Below, piece after piece: positions 1 to 9,081 of a stretch of 64,000 nucleotides of DNA. Both the position numbers and the translations under genes were made by a program. The notes under the pieces are model-generated. The model made no database searches, was not told where the DNA came from, and saw nothing but the letters and a program-made list of their open reading frames with translations. The stretch is taken from positions 5,022,001-5,086,000 of the forward strand of contig NZ_CP041185.1 of assembly GCF_006517255.1 (NCBI RefSeq). Direction: 5' to 3'. Within the stretch, counting starts at the first letter, position 1. Each line of letters starts with the position of its first letter. Origin of the DNA: Janthinobacterium tructae (GTDB lineage: Bacteria > Pseudomonadota > Gammaproteobacteria > Burkholderiales > Burkholderiaceae_D).

Positions 1-1
1 C

Positions 2-412
<411 letters not shown>

Positions 413-435
413 TGGCGGACGAGGGAAGGCCGGGC

Positions 436-915
436 ATGCCGGGTATGCAAATCTGGATCGACGCCGATGCCTGTCCCGTGGTCATCAAGGAAATCCTGTA
501 CCGCGTGGCCGACCGCCTGGAGTTGCCGCTCACCCTGGTGGCCAACCAGGGCTTGCGCGTGCCGCCTTCGCGCTTCATCCGTACCGTGCAAGTGCCGTCC
601 GGCGCGGACGTGGCCGACCAGGAAATCGTGCGGCTGTTGAATCCCGGCGACCTCGTCATCACGGGTGACATTCCGCTGGCCGCTGACGTGCTGAGCAAGG
701 GCGGTTTTGCGCTCAATCCGCGTGGCGAGTTTTACACGAAGGACAATATCGCCCAGCAACTGACGATGCGCGCCTTCATGGAAGAGTTGCGCAGCGGCGG
801 TGTGGACACGGGCGGCCCGGCCGCCTTCAGCCAGTCCGACCGGCAGCAGTTCGCCAACAGCCTGGACCGGCATCTGAGCAAGCATCACCGCAAGCCGGCA
901 GTGCCGCAGACGTAA
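436..915 (+). CDS. DUF188 (YaiI/YqxD family) protein
   Basis: A protein of about 159 residues of the YaiI/YqxD (UPF0178, DUF188) family. The signature [19 protein letters not shown] lies at the N-terminus, and [14 protein letters not shown] lies mid-protein. The acidic DADACP motif recalls PIN-like nuclease folds, but I know of no established biochemical role. The start is ambiguous. GTG 400, GTG 409, ATG 412, ATG 436 and ATG 445 are all in frame. A GGGAAGG ribosome site at 423-429, six bases before ATG 436, favours 436. The gene follows ruvB directly and is probably co-transcribed with it. A bidirectional terminator overlaps its stop. Confidence 0.88.
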   Translation: MPGMQIWIDADACPVVIKEILYRVADRLELPLTLVANQGLRVPPSRFIRTVQVPSGADVADQEIVRLLNPGDLVITGDIPLAADVLSKGGFALNPRGEFYTKDNIAQQLTMRAFMEELRSGGVDTGGPAAFSQSDRQQFANSLDRHLSKHHRKPAVPQT

Positions 916-942
916 AAAAACCGGCGCAAGCCGGTTTTTTAC
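914..942. terminator. Bidirectional intrinsic terminator
   Basis: A run of A precedes ACCGGC-GCAA-GCCGGT, which is followed by a run of T. The hairpin is flanked by A and T tracts, so it can end transcription from both sides. It sits between the convergent DUF188 gene (plus) and the OmpA-family gene (minus). Confidence 0.9.
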
Positions 943-955
943 GTGCGCATGCAAC

Positions 956-2101
956 TTAACGCGCGACTTTTCTCGTGCCCACCACTTCCACCGTCACGCG
1001 GCGGTTCTTGGCGCGCCCGGCGGCAGTGGTATTGTCGGCCACGGGCTGCGTTTCTCCCTTGCCTTCCGTGTAGACGCGATTCGTTTCCACGCCCTGCGCC
1101 ACCAGATAGGCCTTGACGGCTTCGGCGCGGCGCTGCGAGAGCTTCTGGTTGTAGGCGTCGGAACCGACGGCATCCGTATGGCCTACCGTGACGATGACTT
1201 CCAGGTCCATGCCCGTCAACTGGCCCAGCAACTGGTCCAGCGCCGCCTTGCCTTGCGGCTTGAGTGTCGACTGATCGAAATCAAACAGCGCTTCCGAGGC
1301 AAACGACACTTTTTCCGCCACGGGGGCCGGTGCCGGTGCGGCCACGACGACGGGCGCCGGCATGGCGACGACAGGGGCGACTTCGGGCGCCGGTTGGTAG
1401 GCGGGCGTGGCGCTGGCCGGGCGGCCCAGTTTATACACGAGGCTGACGGAATACAGGTCCGCATCGCCACGGTTGCCGACGGCGTCGTTCAGGCGATAAC
1501 GCTCGACTTCGCCGCGCAGGGCCAGCGCTTCGCTGAACTTGTATTCCAGGCCCAGGCCCAGCTTGGCGTTGAGCTTGCGTTCGCTGGCATGGGTATTGGT
1601 CGAGCCCAGCAGGCGGTTGCCGCTGAATTCCGTGTTGGTCTTGGTGTAATGCATGCCGACCCGGCCCAGCAAGGACAGGCGCTGCGACAGCGGCAGCTGA
1701 CCCAGCAAGTCCAGGTTCACGCCGCGAAAACCCGCTTCGCCGTTGAGCACGCCGTTGCCACTGGTGCTCGACTTGAAGTCGAACTTGCCCAGGTCAAAGT
1801 AACCGGCTTCCACGGCGAAATACTGGTTCAGTTGCCGGCCGACAAACAATTTATAGCCGGTGTCGCGCTGGTCCTTGCTAAAGCCGGTGACAGTCTCGCC
1901 GTTGGCGGCCAGGCTGGCACGCAGACGCGGCTCGTCGATGGTGGCGCGCGACTGGCCCACGCCCGCGCCGATGTACCAGGCGCTGTTGGCCCAGTCCGGG
2001 TTGATGAAAGTGTTGTCTTGCGCCTGCGCCGATTGGCTTGCCAGCAAGGCGCCGGCCATCACGCTCAGGGCGCCCAGTGTGTGTGCGATAGTCATCGTCA
2101 T
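956..2101 (-). CDS. OmpA-family outer membrane protein with peptidoglycan-binding domain
   Basis: A 381-residue outer membrane protein. Residues 1-27 are a signal peptide ending SAQA. About 30-225 form an OmpA-type beta barrel (WYIGAGVGQSRA, YKLFVGRQLNQYFAVEAGYF, LGLGLEYKFSEALALRGEVE). A Pro/Ala/Val linker (about 230-262) leads to the OmpA C-terminal domain, with LFDFDQSTLKPQGKAALDQL, VTVGHTDAVGSDAYNQKLSQ and a final KNRRVTVEV. Family knowledge: this domain binds meso-diaminopimelate in peptidoglycan and tethers the barrel to the wall. The gene starts 7 bases after the stop of the ice-binding-type lipoprotein gene and is almost certainly in its operon. This suggests the two surface proteins act together, but that is inference. 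Confidence 0.93.
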   Translation of the reverse strand: MTMTIAHTLGALSVMAGALLASQSAQAQDNTFINPDWANSAWYIGAGVGQSRATIDEPRLRASLAANGETVTGFSKDQRDTGYKLFVGRQLNQYFAVEAGYFDLGKFDFKSSTSGNGVLNGEAGFRGVNLDLLGQLPLSQRLSLLGRVGMHYTKTNTEFSGNRLLGSTNTHASERKLNAKLGLGLEYKFSEALALRGEVERYRLNDAVGNRGDADLYSVSLVYKLGRPASATPAYQPAPEVAPVVAMPAPVVVAAPAPAPVAEKVSFASEALFDFDQSTLKPQGKAALDQLLGQLTGMDLEVIVTVGHTDAVGSDAYNQKLSQRRAEAVKAYLVAQGVETNRVYTEGKGETQPVADNTTAAGRAKNRRVTVEVVGTRKVAR

Positions 2102-2108
2102 GTCCCGA

Positions 2109-3884
2109 TTATTTGGTGATCTGGTTGTTGCGCAGGGTAACGGCGGCAGCCGTCAGCACGCGGCCATTGAGCAGGGTCGTGTTGTCGCCCACCGTGATGG
2201 CGGCCGACTGGCCCAGGATATTGCCCTTGAAGACGCTGTTCGCGGCCAGGGTGGTGGGGCCGACGGGCAGCCAACTGACGTTGTCGGCGGTGGCGCCATT
2301 GTTCAGGGCAACGATGGAGTTGACGGTCGAATCGAGGGTCAATGCCGTGCGGAAGATGTACACGCCGGGGCCGTTCAAGGTCAGGGTGCCCGTGATACTG
2401 ATGGCGCCCGCATAGCAGTACACGCCGGGGCCGAAGGTCTGGCCACCGAGGTCGATGCCACCGGCAAAGCTGACGTCGCAGCTACGGCTATTACCGTCCG
2501 TGATCGCCGCTTGCAAATCCGTCATGGCGCCGGCCAGGATGGCGCCCGACTTGTAGTTGGTAAAGCCGGCCGCCTGGGTCGGGTCTACCGTTTGCGAAGG
2601 CGCACCAACATCGCCCCGAATCAGCGTGGTGCCGCCCGAATTGTTGGTGATCGAGGTGCCTGCCAGTACGCCGAATGGCGCCGCGCGGCCCAGGATGAGC
2701 GGATTGAATACGGGCGGGATGGCGACGGCGGTGACGGTCAGCAGCGCGCTGCCCGACTGGCCGCCGGCTGTGGCCGTGATGTTGCTGGTGCCGACGGCGA
2801 TGCCGGTGGCGAGGCCCGTGTTCAATACCGTGGCATTGGCGACGGTGCCCGAGGTCCAGGCGGCGCTGTTGGTGATGATGGCGTTCGAGCTGTCCGAATA
2901 CGTTGCCGTGGCAACGAATTGCTGCTGGGTACCGACGGCGATGCTGGCGGTGGCGGGCGTGACGGCGATGCTGACCAGGGTGAGGGCGGGTACGGTCACG
3001 GTGGTGCTGGCAGCCTTGCCGTTGAAGCTGGCGTTCATGACGCTGCTACCAAAGGCGACGCCGGTGACGCGGCCGCTGCTGGCGACCGTGGCCGCCGCTG
3101 GCGTGACTGACACGAAGCTGCTGCCGGCCGTGACGTCAGCCGTGCTGTTGTCCGAGTAGGTGGCAATGACGGCCAGCTGGCGCGTCGCGGCCACTGGCAC
3201 CATGGGGCTTTGCGGCGTGACGGCGATCGACAGCAAGGTGGCCGGGTTGACGGTCAAGACCGTGCTGGCCGTGAGCGTGCCCGTGGTGGCGGTGATCTGC
3301 GTCGTGCCGGCAACCTTGCCCAGTGCCAGGCCGCTGGCGTTGATGCTGGCCGTGGCGGGGGTGGCGGAGGCAAAGGCCGACATGGCTGTGACGTCGCGCG
3401 TGGCGCCGTCGCTGAAGCTGCCGCTTACCGTGAATTGTTGCGTTGCGCCGATGGCGATGGCTGGCGTGAGCGGCGTGATGGCAATTGCCGTGAGCGTGGC
3501 GGGCGAGACGGTCAGCTGGGCCGCCGCGCTCTTGCCGCCGAACGCAGCGCTGATGTTGCTGTTGCCGGCAGCGATGCCGGTGCTCAAGCCAGTGGCCGCA
3601 TTGACGGTCGCGCTGGCCGGCGTGGCCGACGTCCAGGCCGCCTTGGCGCTGACGTCTTGCGCGGAGCCATCGCTATACGTGGCGATGGCCGTGAATTGCT
3701 GGCCGGCACCGATGGCGACCGTCGCCGTGGCTGGCGTGACAGCCAGGCTGGACAAGGTGGCAGCCGGCAAGCCGAGAATGGGATCGCGTCCCTGGTCGCC
3801 GCCGCCGCAACCGGCCAGGGTGGCCATGGCCAGCAGCCCTGCCGAGACGAGCAGCGGGTTCAGATATCGTTTGAAGAGGTTCAT
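2109..3884 (-). CDS. DUF3494 ice-binding-type lipoprotein with four Ig-like (BIG2) repeats
   Basis: A 591-residue predicted lipoprotein. The N-terminus MNLFKRYLNP has a lipobox (LAGC, Cys about 26) followed by GGG. Four Ig-like repeats of about 85 residues follow (about 44-385), each opening with a form of LxSIAVTPxTxxIAxG and containing ATYSDGS...DVT. The last 200 residues form a DUF3494 domain (NPLILGRAAPFGVLAGTSIT, then GAGYxN-like AAGFTNYKSGAILAGAMTDL, GPGVYCYAGAISITGTLTL, GPGVYIFRT, and a closing FKGNILGQSAAITVGDNTTL). DUF3494 is the fold of ice-binding and ice-recrystallisation-inhibiting proteins in cold-adapted microbes. The start at 3884 has an AAGGAAAC ribosome site. The 5' region is strongly structured. 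OmpA follows in the same operon. Ice binding itself is inferred. Confidence 0.9.
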   Translation of the reverse strand: MNLFKRYLNPLLVSAGLLAMATLAGCGGGDQGRDPILGLPAATLSSLAVTPATATVAIGAGQQFTAIATYSDGSAQDVSAKAAWTSATPASATVNAATGLSTGIAAGNSNISAAFGGKSAAAQLTVSPATLTAIAITPLTPAIAIGATQQFTVSGSFSDGATRDVTAMSAFASATPATASINASGLALGKVAGTTQITATTGTLTASTVLTVNPATLLSIAVTPQSPMVPVAATRQLAVIATYSDNSTADVTAGSSFVSVTPAAATVASSGRVTGVAFGSSVMNASFNGKAASTTVTVPALTLVSIAVTPATASIAVGTQQQFVATATYSDSSNAIITNSAAWTSGTVANATVLNTGLATGIAVGTSNITATAGGQSGSALLTVTAVAIPPVFNPLILGRAAPFGVLAGTSITNNSGGTTLIRGDVGAPSQTVDPTQAAGFTNYKSGAILAGAMTDLQAAITDGNSRSCDVSFAGGIDLGGQTFGPGVYCYAGAISITGTLTLNGPGVYIFRTALTLDSTVNSIVALNNGATADNVSWLPVGPTTLAANSVFKGNILGQSAAITVGDNTTLLNGRVLTAAAVTLRNNQITK

Positions 3885-3898
3885 GTGTTTCCTTTGTG

Positions 3899-3975
3899 CA
3901 TGGCAGTCACTGCCGGGCATCCGCGGATGAGGTCATCCGGCAGAGCCATGCCGCCCGTCGCTACAGGGCGATGGC
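3899..3975 (-). promoter_or_regulatory. Structured 5' leader (two hairpins) of the ice-binding-type gene
   Basis: On the minus strand, just upstream of the ribosome site, CATGGC (paired with GCCATG) encloses CTGCCGG (paired with CCGGCAG). This gives a long stem-loop over 3899-3950, with a nested GATG/CATC palindrome in its loop. A second hairpin (CGCCC / GGGCG) lies just upstream, about 3952-3975. The pairing is seen directly. A role in cold- or structure-dependent translation is inference. Confidence 0.45.
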
Positions 3976-4111
3976 GTCACAGGCATGCACTATTTCATTT
4001 AGGAAACTGAAGGTATGTGCGCTGGCGCGCTTAGCTTGTCGGCAATTGGAAAACTGTTCAAAAAGAAACGATTCGGCCTGAAAAACAACGGCGTATGCGG
4101 GCAGAAGACGT

Positions 4112-4138
4112 AAAAAAGCCGACGCAAGGGTCGGCTTC
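4112..4138 (-). terminator. Intrinsic terminator of the DUF2147 gene
   Basis: On the minus strand AAGCCGAC-CCTTGC-GTCGGCTT is followed by a run of T. It lies 22 bases beyond the DUF2147 stop and separates that gene from the ice-binding-type operon. Confidence 0.85.
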
Positions 4139-4160
4139 ATCAGGGCAGGGCGTGCGTTGC

Positions 4161-4628
4161 TTACTCTGCGCGCACCCACGTCTGCGAGCGGCCAAACATC
4201 GGCACGCCGATATAGCCGCGCACTTGCAGCTTGGTGCCGCCTTCCGTCAGTTCGGCCTTGCTCTTGTAGGTCTTGCCATTGGCCGGGTCCGTGATTTCGC
4301 CGCCCGTCCATTCCTTGCCATCATATTTCAGGCCGGACAGGATCACCATGCCGACGATGGGCTGGTCCTTGTTGGCGCCCGTGCACTTGTCGCACTTGGG
4401 ATTCTGGTCTTCGTCAGGGCCGCGGAACAGCTTGTCGATCTTGCCTTGCAAGACGCCGTTGTTTTCCGTGATGACGATGAGCGATTTCGGCTTGCCGCTG
4501 GCGTCGTCGATGGTTTTCCACGTACCGACGGGGGTGTAGTTGCCGTCGCGCGCGGTGGCGCTGCCGGCGATGGCCAGGGCGGCCACCATGATGCTTGCTG
4601 TGATGCTTGCTTTGAATATTGTATGCAT
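4161..4628 (-). CDS. DUF2147 secreted protein
   Basis: A 155-residue exported protein. A signal peptide (MHTIFKASITASIMVAALAI, cut near GSATA-RDG) precedes a DUF2147 domain: PVGTWKTIDDASGKPKSLIV, then VLQGKIDKLFRG, CDKCTGANKDQPIVGMVILS, GGEITDPANGKTYKSKAEL, and a C-terminal VRGYIGVPMFGRSQTWVR. DUF2147 proteins are small periplasmic or secreted beta proteins, often linked to lipid or envelope homeostasis. I cannot give a precise role. The start at 4628 follows a GGAG ribosome site; earlier in-frame codons lack one and would bury the signal peptide. The gene is monocistronic with its own terminator. Confidence 0.9.
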   Translation of the reverse strand: MHTIFKASITASIMVAALAIAGSATARDGNYTPVGTWKTIDDASGKPKSLIVITENNGVLQGKIDKLFRGPDEDQNPKCDKCTGANKDQPIVGMVILSGLKYDGKEWTGGEITDPANGKTYKSKAELTEGGTKLQVRGYIGVPMFGRSQTWVRAE

Positions 4629-4742
4629 TGCCAGTCTCCAATGGTTTTTTTTGATCGGGGCACGAACAGTTATATACCAAGGCAAGACCAGGAGTGCTGC
4701 GCGGCGTCACTGGGACAGCCGCGCAATCCTTCCAAACTTGCC

Positions 4743-7550
4743 TTATGCGCTGGCTAGTTTAGCAAACTGTTCGCGCAATTTTTCAATTGTGGCCGAAAAA
4801 CTGAGCAAGCGCTCGTTTTCTTGCGCAACGATGGCGGCCGGGGCGCGCGCGACGAAGCTTTCATTGCCTAATTTACTATTTACTTTGGCAATTTCCGCTT
4901 CGATACGGGCGATTTCCTTGCCCAGGCGTTCGCGTTCGGCAGCCACGTCGATTTCCACTTTCAGCATCAGCTTGGTGGTACCGACGATGGCGACGGCCGC
5001 TGGCGAGTCCGGCAGCGCATCGACGATCTGCACCTCGGCCAGCTTGCCCAGCGACTGGATGTACGGTGCGTACGAGGCCAGCGCGGCCTTTTCCGTCGCA
5101 TTGCCCGCTTCGACGATCAGCGGCACGCGCACGGAAGGCGAGATCTGCATTTCGCCGCGCAGGTTGCGCGTCGCGTCCGTCAACGCTTTCAGCTGCTGCA
5201 TCCACGCTTCGGCCGACTCGTCGATCTTGTCGGTGTTGGCGATCGGATACGGCTGCATCATGATCGAATCACCGTCAGCTTTCAGGGTCTTGCCGGCCAA
5301 TGGCGCCACCGTCTGCCACAGCGCTTCCGTGACGAACGGGATGATCGGATGGGCCAGGCGCAGCACCACTTCCAGCACGCGCAGCAAGGTGTGGCGGGTG
5401 GCGCGCTGCTGGCCTTCCGTGCCCTGCTGCACTTGCACCTTGGCCACTTCCAGATACCAGTCGCAATACTCGTCCCAGACGAATTTGTAGATGGTGGCGG
5501 CGATATTGTCGAAACGGAAGTCTTCAAAGCCCTTGGCCACGTCCAGTTCAGCGCGTTGCAGCAAGGAGATGATCCACTTGTCCGCTTGCGACAGGTCGGC
5601 TTCGTTCGGCGTGCAGTCCTTGCCTTCCGTATTCATCATGACGAAACGCGTGGCGTTCCACATCTTGTTGCAGAAGTTGCGGTAGCCTTCGCAGCGGCCC
5701 AGGTCGAAATTGATGTTGCGACCCAGCGAGGCATAGCTGGCCATGGTGAAGCGCACGGCGTCCGTGCCGTAGGCCGAAATGCCGTCCGGGAATTCCTTGC
5801 GCGTTGCCTTGGTGATCTTTTCCGCGTCGCGCGGGTTCATCAGGCCGGTGGTGCGCTTGACGATCAAGCCTTCCAGGTCGATGCCGTCGATCAGGTCGAT
5901 CGGGTCGAGCGTATTGCCCTTCGACTTGGACATTTTTTGCCCCGTCGAATCGCGCACCAGGCCGTGCACGTAGACGGTTTCAAACGGCACCTTGCCCGTG
6001 AAATGCGCCGTCATCATGACCATGCGCGCGACCCAGAAGAAGATGATGTCGAAACCGGTGACCAGCACGGACGACGGCAGGAAAGCCTTCATGTCCGGTG
6101 TTTCTTCCGGCCAACCCATGGTCGAGAATGGCACCAGGGCCGACGAGAACCACGTGTCGAGCACGTCGTCGTCGCGCTTCAAGGGGCCCGTGCTGCCGGC
6201 GGCCAGGGCTTTCGCTTCCGCTTCGGCTTGCGTCTTGGCAACGAAAATATTGCCCGCGTCGTCGTACCACGCGGGGATCTGATGGCCCCACCACAGCTGG
6301 CGCGAGATGCACCAGTCCTGGATGTTGTTGAGCCACTGGTTGTAGGTGGTGCTCCAGTTTTCCGGCACGAACTTGATTTCGCCATTGGCGACCTTGTCCA
6401 GCGCCGTTTCCGCGATCGACTTGCCTGGGAAGAAAGTGCCTTCCGGGGCCGGCTTGCTCATGGCGACGAACCACTGGTCCGTCAGCATCGGCTCGATGAC
6501 GACGCCCGTGCGGTCGCCGCGCGGCACCATCAGCTTGTGCGGTTTGACCTGTTCCAGCAAGCCTTGCGCGTCGAGGTCGGCGACGATCTGCTTGCGCGCG
6601 GCGAAGCGGTCCATGCCGCGATAAGCCGCCGGCGCGTCGTCGGTGATCTTCGCGTCCAGGGTCAGGATGACGATCTGCGCCAGTTTGTGGCGTTGGCCCA
6701 CGGCGTAATCGTTCATGTCATGCGCTGGGGTAATCTTCACGCAACCGGTGCCGAATTCCTTGTCGACGTATTCGTCGGCGATGATGGGGATTTCGCGGTC
6801 GGTCAGCGGGAGTTTGAGCATCTTGCCCACCAGCGCTGCGTAGCGCTCGTCCGTCGGATCGACGGCCACGGCCACGTCGCCCAGCATGGTTTCAGGACGG
6901 GTCGTCGCCACCGTCAGGAAACCGCTGCCGTCGGCCAGCGGGTACTTGATGTACCACATGGAGCCGTCTTCTTCCTCGGACACTACTTCCAGGTCGGACA
7001 CAGCCGTGCCCAGCACGGGGTCCCAGTTGACGAGGCGCTTGCCGCGGTAGATCAGGCCTTGCTCGAACAGGCGCACGAAGACATCGGTGACGACTTTCGA
7101 GCGTGGCTCGTCCATCGTGAAGTATTCGCGCTGCCAGTCGGCCGAGGCGCCCAGGCGGCGCATTTGCCCGGTGATGATGGAACCGGATTTTTCTTTCCAT
7201 TCCCACACTTTTTCCACGAATTTCTCGCGGCCCAGGTCATGCCGCGAAATCTTTTGCGCGTCCAGCTGGCGCTGCACGACGATTTGCGTGGCGATGCCCG
7301 CGTGGTCGGTGCCGGGAATCCAGGCCGTGTTGTGGCCCAGCATGCGGTGGTAGCGGGTCAGGCCATCCATGATGGTCTGGTTGAACGCATGGCCCATGTG
7401 CAGGGTGCCGGTGACGTTCGGCGGCGGCAACTGGATGCTGAAGGAAGGTTTTCCGGCATCGAGGGTGGCGGTAAAGTAACCGCGCTGTTCCCACTCGGTG
7501 CGCCAGAATTGTTCAATGTCGGCGGGCTCGAAAGACTTGGCTAATTCCAT
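4743..7550 (-). CDS. valS: Valyl-tRNA synthetase
   Basis: A 935-residue class I aminoacyl-tRNA synthetase that charges tRNA-Val. The HIGH-type motif is in [20 protein letters not shown] near the N-terminus. The editing (CP1) domain follows ([20 protein letters not shown]). The KMSKS loop is [20 protein letters not shown]. The anticodon-binding region and the ValRS C-terminal coiled-coil arm ([20 protein letters not shown]) close the protein. ATG 7550 is the preferred start; the only earlier in-frame codon is TTG 7571, almost at the predicted transcription start. A minus-strand -10 box TATAAT lies at 7580-7585. Length and motifs match the family; nothing unusual. Confidence 0.98.
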   Translation of the reverse strand: MELAKSFEPADIEQFWRTEWEQRGYFTATLDAGKPSFSIQLPPPNVTGTLHMGHAFNQTIMDGLTRYHRMLGHNTAWIPGTDHAGIATQIVVQRQLDAQKISRHDLGREKFVEKVWEWKEKSGSIITGQMRRLGASADWQREYFTMDEPRSKVVTDVFVRLFEQGLIYRGKRLVNWDPVLGTAVSDLEVVSEEEDGSMWYIKYPLADGSGFLTVATTRPETMLGDVAVAVDPTDERYAALVGKMLKLPLTDREIPIIADEYVDKEFGTGCVKITPAHDMNDYAVGQRHKLAQIVILTLDAKITDDAPAAYRGMDRFAARKQIVADLDAQGLLEQVKPHKLMVPRGDRTGVVIEPMLTDQWFVAMSKPAPEGTFFPGKSIAETALDKVANGEIKFVPENWSTTYNQWLNNIQDWCISRQLWWGHQIPAWYDDAGNIFVAKTQAEAEAKALAAGSTGPLKRDDDVLDTWFSSALVPFSTMGWPEETPDMKAFLPSSVLVTGFDIIFFWVARMVMMTAHFTGKVPFETVYVHGLVRDSTGQKMSKSKGNTLDPIDLIDGIDLEGLIVKRTTGLMNPRDAEKITKATRKEFPDGISAYGTDAVRFTMASYASLGRNINFDLGRCEGYRNFCNKMWNATRFVMMNTEGKDCTPNEADLSQADKWIISLLQRAELDVAKGFEDFRFDNIAATIYKFVWDEYCDWYLEVAKVQVQQGTEGQQRATRHTLLRVLEVVLRLAHPIIPFVTEALWQTVAPLAGKTLKADGDSIMMQPYPIANTDKIDESAEAWMQQLKALTDATRNLRGEMQISPSVRVPLIVEAGNATEKAALASYAPYIQSLGKLAEVQIVDALPDSPAAVAIVGTTKLMLKVEIDVAAERERLGKEIARIEAEIAKVNSKLGNESFVARAPAAIVAQENERLLSFSATIEKLREQFAKLASA

Positions 7551-7579
7551 GATTTGGCGTGTGATTGGCAAAAGGAATC

Positions 7580-7585
7580 ATTATA
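7580..7585 (-). promoter_or_regulatory. Probable valS -10 element
   Basis: The minus strand reads TATAAT here, about 30 bases before the valS ATG. No clear -35 hexamer is visible 16-18 bases upstream, so the promoter call rests on the -10 and on position. Confidence 0.5.
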
Positions 7586-7692
7586 GATGACGCGGCATCG
7601 CCTGCAGCGTGGCAACCTGACTTTTTCAGTGTTTTGGCGGCTTTGCGGGCCGTTTCCCAGCAACAGAACGGGGATGGAAGGGCTGCCGATGT

Positions 7693-8040
7693 TATAATGC
7701 CGGCCTCGGCGCCACCGCCCTATCTTTGCGGACGGCGCCAGCAGATGCAGTTTTATCGAACTCGCGTCCGCGTCACACGGCCAGCGCATCTGCGATGCCA
7801 GCCACCTTCAGAGCGTCCCCTTCGGGCCGGGCGCCTGAGCCACGCGCACCGCCAGCGGTGCACCATTCACGGCGGAATCAAAGCGGCGCGTCCATTGCAC
7901 GCCGCTGCCGCCACAGCTTAGCCAGGATCTTTTGTCCGGCGCGTCGTCTTCTGATACGGCATCCCCCGCATGGCGCCTTGCCGCTTGTGGCCTTGCCGTG
8001 GCCGCCGCTTTCCTGGTTTCGCTTTTACAAGGAAATCATC
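7693..8040 (+). other. Long structured non-coding stretch upstream of the porin (5' leader or small RNA)
   Basis: The 490 bases between valS and the porin hold no convincing gene. A TATAAT lies at 7693-7698. Downstream are several hairpin-forming pairs: GGCGCC at 7709 and 7734; GCAGATGC 7741-7748 with GCATCTGC 7786-7793; GCACCG/CGGTGC at 7846-7861; and AGCGGCG/CGCCGCT nested inside GGCGG/CCGCC (about 7870-7913). The stretch CCTTCGGGCC...GCCTGAGCC at 7819-7841 faintly recalls 6S RNA. No T-run terminator is visible, so it may be a leader of about 330 bases for the porin. The frame open across it is low-complexity Arg/Ala/Pro and is not accepted as coding. Confidence 0.4.
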
Positions 8041-9081
8041 ATGAAAAAAATCGCCATCTTTGCCGGCCTTGCCACCACCCTGGGCGTCTTGCCTGCCGCA
8101 CACGCCCAGTCGTCCGTCGACCTGTATGGCTTGATGGATGCGGGCCTGGTGCAGGAAGGCGGCATCAGCAAGCTCACCAGTGGCGTGTCGGCCGGTTCGC
8201 GCCTGGGCTTGCGCGGCACGGAAGCACTGGGCAATGGCTGGCAAGCCGTGTTCACCCTGGAAGCCGGTGTCCTGAGCGACACGGGCCGCTCCGACCAGGC
8301 GGGCCAATTGTTCGGCCGCCAGGCTTTTGTCGGGCTCAACAGCCCGCTGGGCATGCTGACCATGGGCCGCCAGTACAATCTGCAAAGCCAGGCACTGACC
8401 GACGTGGCCGATCCCTTCGAGGGCGGCCTGGCCGGCGCGGCGACCAACCTGGCCGGCTATTCGGCCACGCGCATCGACAATACCGTGCGCTATACCTCGC
8501 CCGAGCTGCGCGGCGTCACCGCCACCGTGATGTATGGCTTTGGCGAACATACGGGTGTGGTGGCCGATCAGCGCTCGCTGGGCCTGGCCCTGGGCTATGT
8601 CAACGGCCCATTGACCCTGCGCCTGGCGCGCCAGAGCCGTGCCGGCGAGCCGGGCAAGGCTGCCGCCAATAACACTATTCTGGCCGGCAACTACAACTTC
8701 GGCGTGGCCACGGCGTTTGCCGGCTATGGCCGCAACACGGGCGATGGCAGCACCATGTTCTTTGCGGAAAACCCGTATGGCGCGGCGCAGGCGCCGGCCC
8801 AGTCGACGGACAGCCGCGATGCCATCGTCGGCGTGTCCGTGCCGCTCGGTGCGACCACCGTGCTGGCCTCATATGTGCACAAGGATGACCGCAATGCGGC
8901 CAACCGCGATGCGCAGCAGCTGGCCATCGGCGCCACGTATGCCTTGTCCAAGCGCAGCAAGGTCTATGTGGCCTATGCGCACATCCGCAACCGCAACGAC
9001 GCCGCCTACATGGTGGGTAATGCGACGGAAGTGGGCACGGGCAACCGCGCCTTCAACGTCGGCCTGCGCCACGCGTTTTAA
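8041..9081 (+). CDS. Gram-negative porin (Burkholderia/Neisseria type)
   Basis: A 346-residue general porin. The signal peptide MKKIAIFAGLATTLGVLPAA ends HAQ, and the mature protein opens SSVDLYGLMDAGLVQEGG, the usual start of Porin_4 (OmpC-like) proteins in Burkholderiales. Further family marks are SRLGLRGTEALGNGWQAVFT, LFGRQAFVGLNSPLGMLTMG (RQAFVGL) and a C-terminal GLRHAF ending in phenylalanine, as needed for BAM-dependent assembly. It should form a 16-strand trimeric channel. ATG 8041 follows AAGGAAATCATC. The stop overlaps by three bases the stop of the GGDEF-EAL gene on the other strand. The long leader upstream is annotated separately. Confidence 0.96.
   Translation: MKKIAIFAGLATTLGVLPAAHAQSSVDLYGLMDAGLVQEGGISKLTSGVSAGSRLGLRGTEALGNGWQAVFTLEAGVLSDTGRSDQAGQLFGRQAFVGLNSPLGMLTMGRQYNLQSQALTDVADPFEGGLAGAATNLAGYSATRIDNTVRYTSPELRGVTATVMYGFGEHTGVVADQRSLGLALGYVNGPLTLRLARQSRAGEPGKAAANNTILAGNYNFGVATAFAGYGRNTGDGSTMFFAENPYGAAQAPAQSTDSRDAIVGVSVPLGATTVLASYVHKDDRNAANRDAQQLAIGATYALSKRSKVYVAYAHIRNRNDAAYMVGNATEVGTGNRAFNVGLRHAF

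Noticed and set aside
3885..3990. c-di-GMP riboswitch in the leader of the ice-binding-type gene
   Set aside because: The GACGC and GGC-like fragments attracted attention, but the conserved GEMM core (CAAACC and GACGCAAAGCC) is not there, only a simple nested hairpin.
4095..4757. Plus-strand frame across the DUF2147 gene
   Set aside because: It is antisense to a gene with signal peptide, ribosome site and terminator, and its translation has no domain.
7726..8040. N-terminal extension of the porin through 7726
   Set aside because: The added 105 codons are Arg/Ala/Pro low-complexity. ATG 8041 has its own AAGGAAAT ribosome site and is followed at once by a normal signal peptide.
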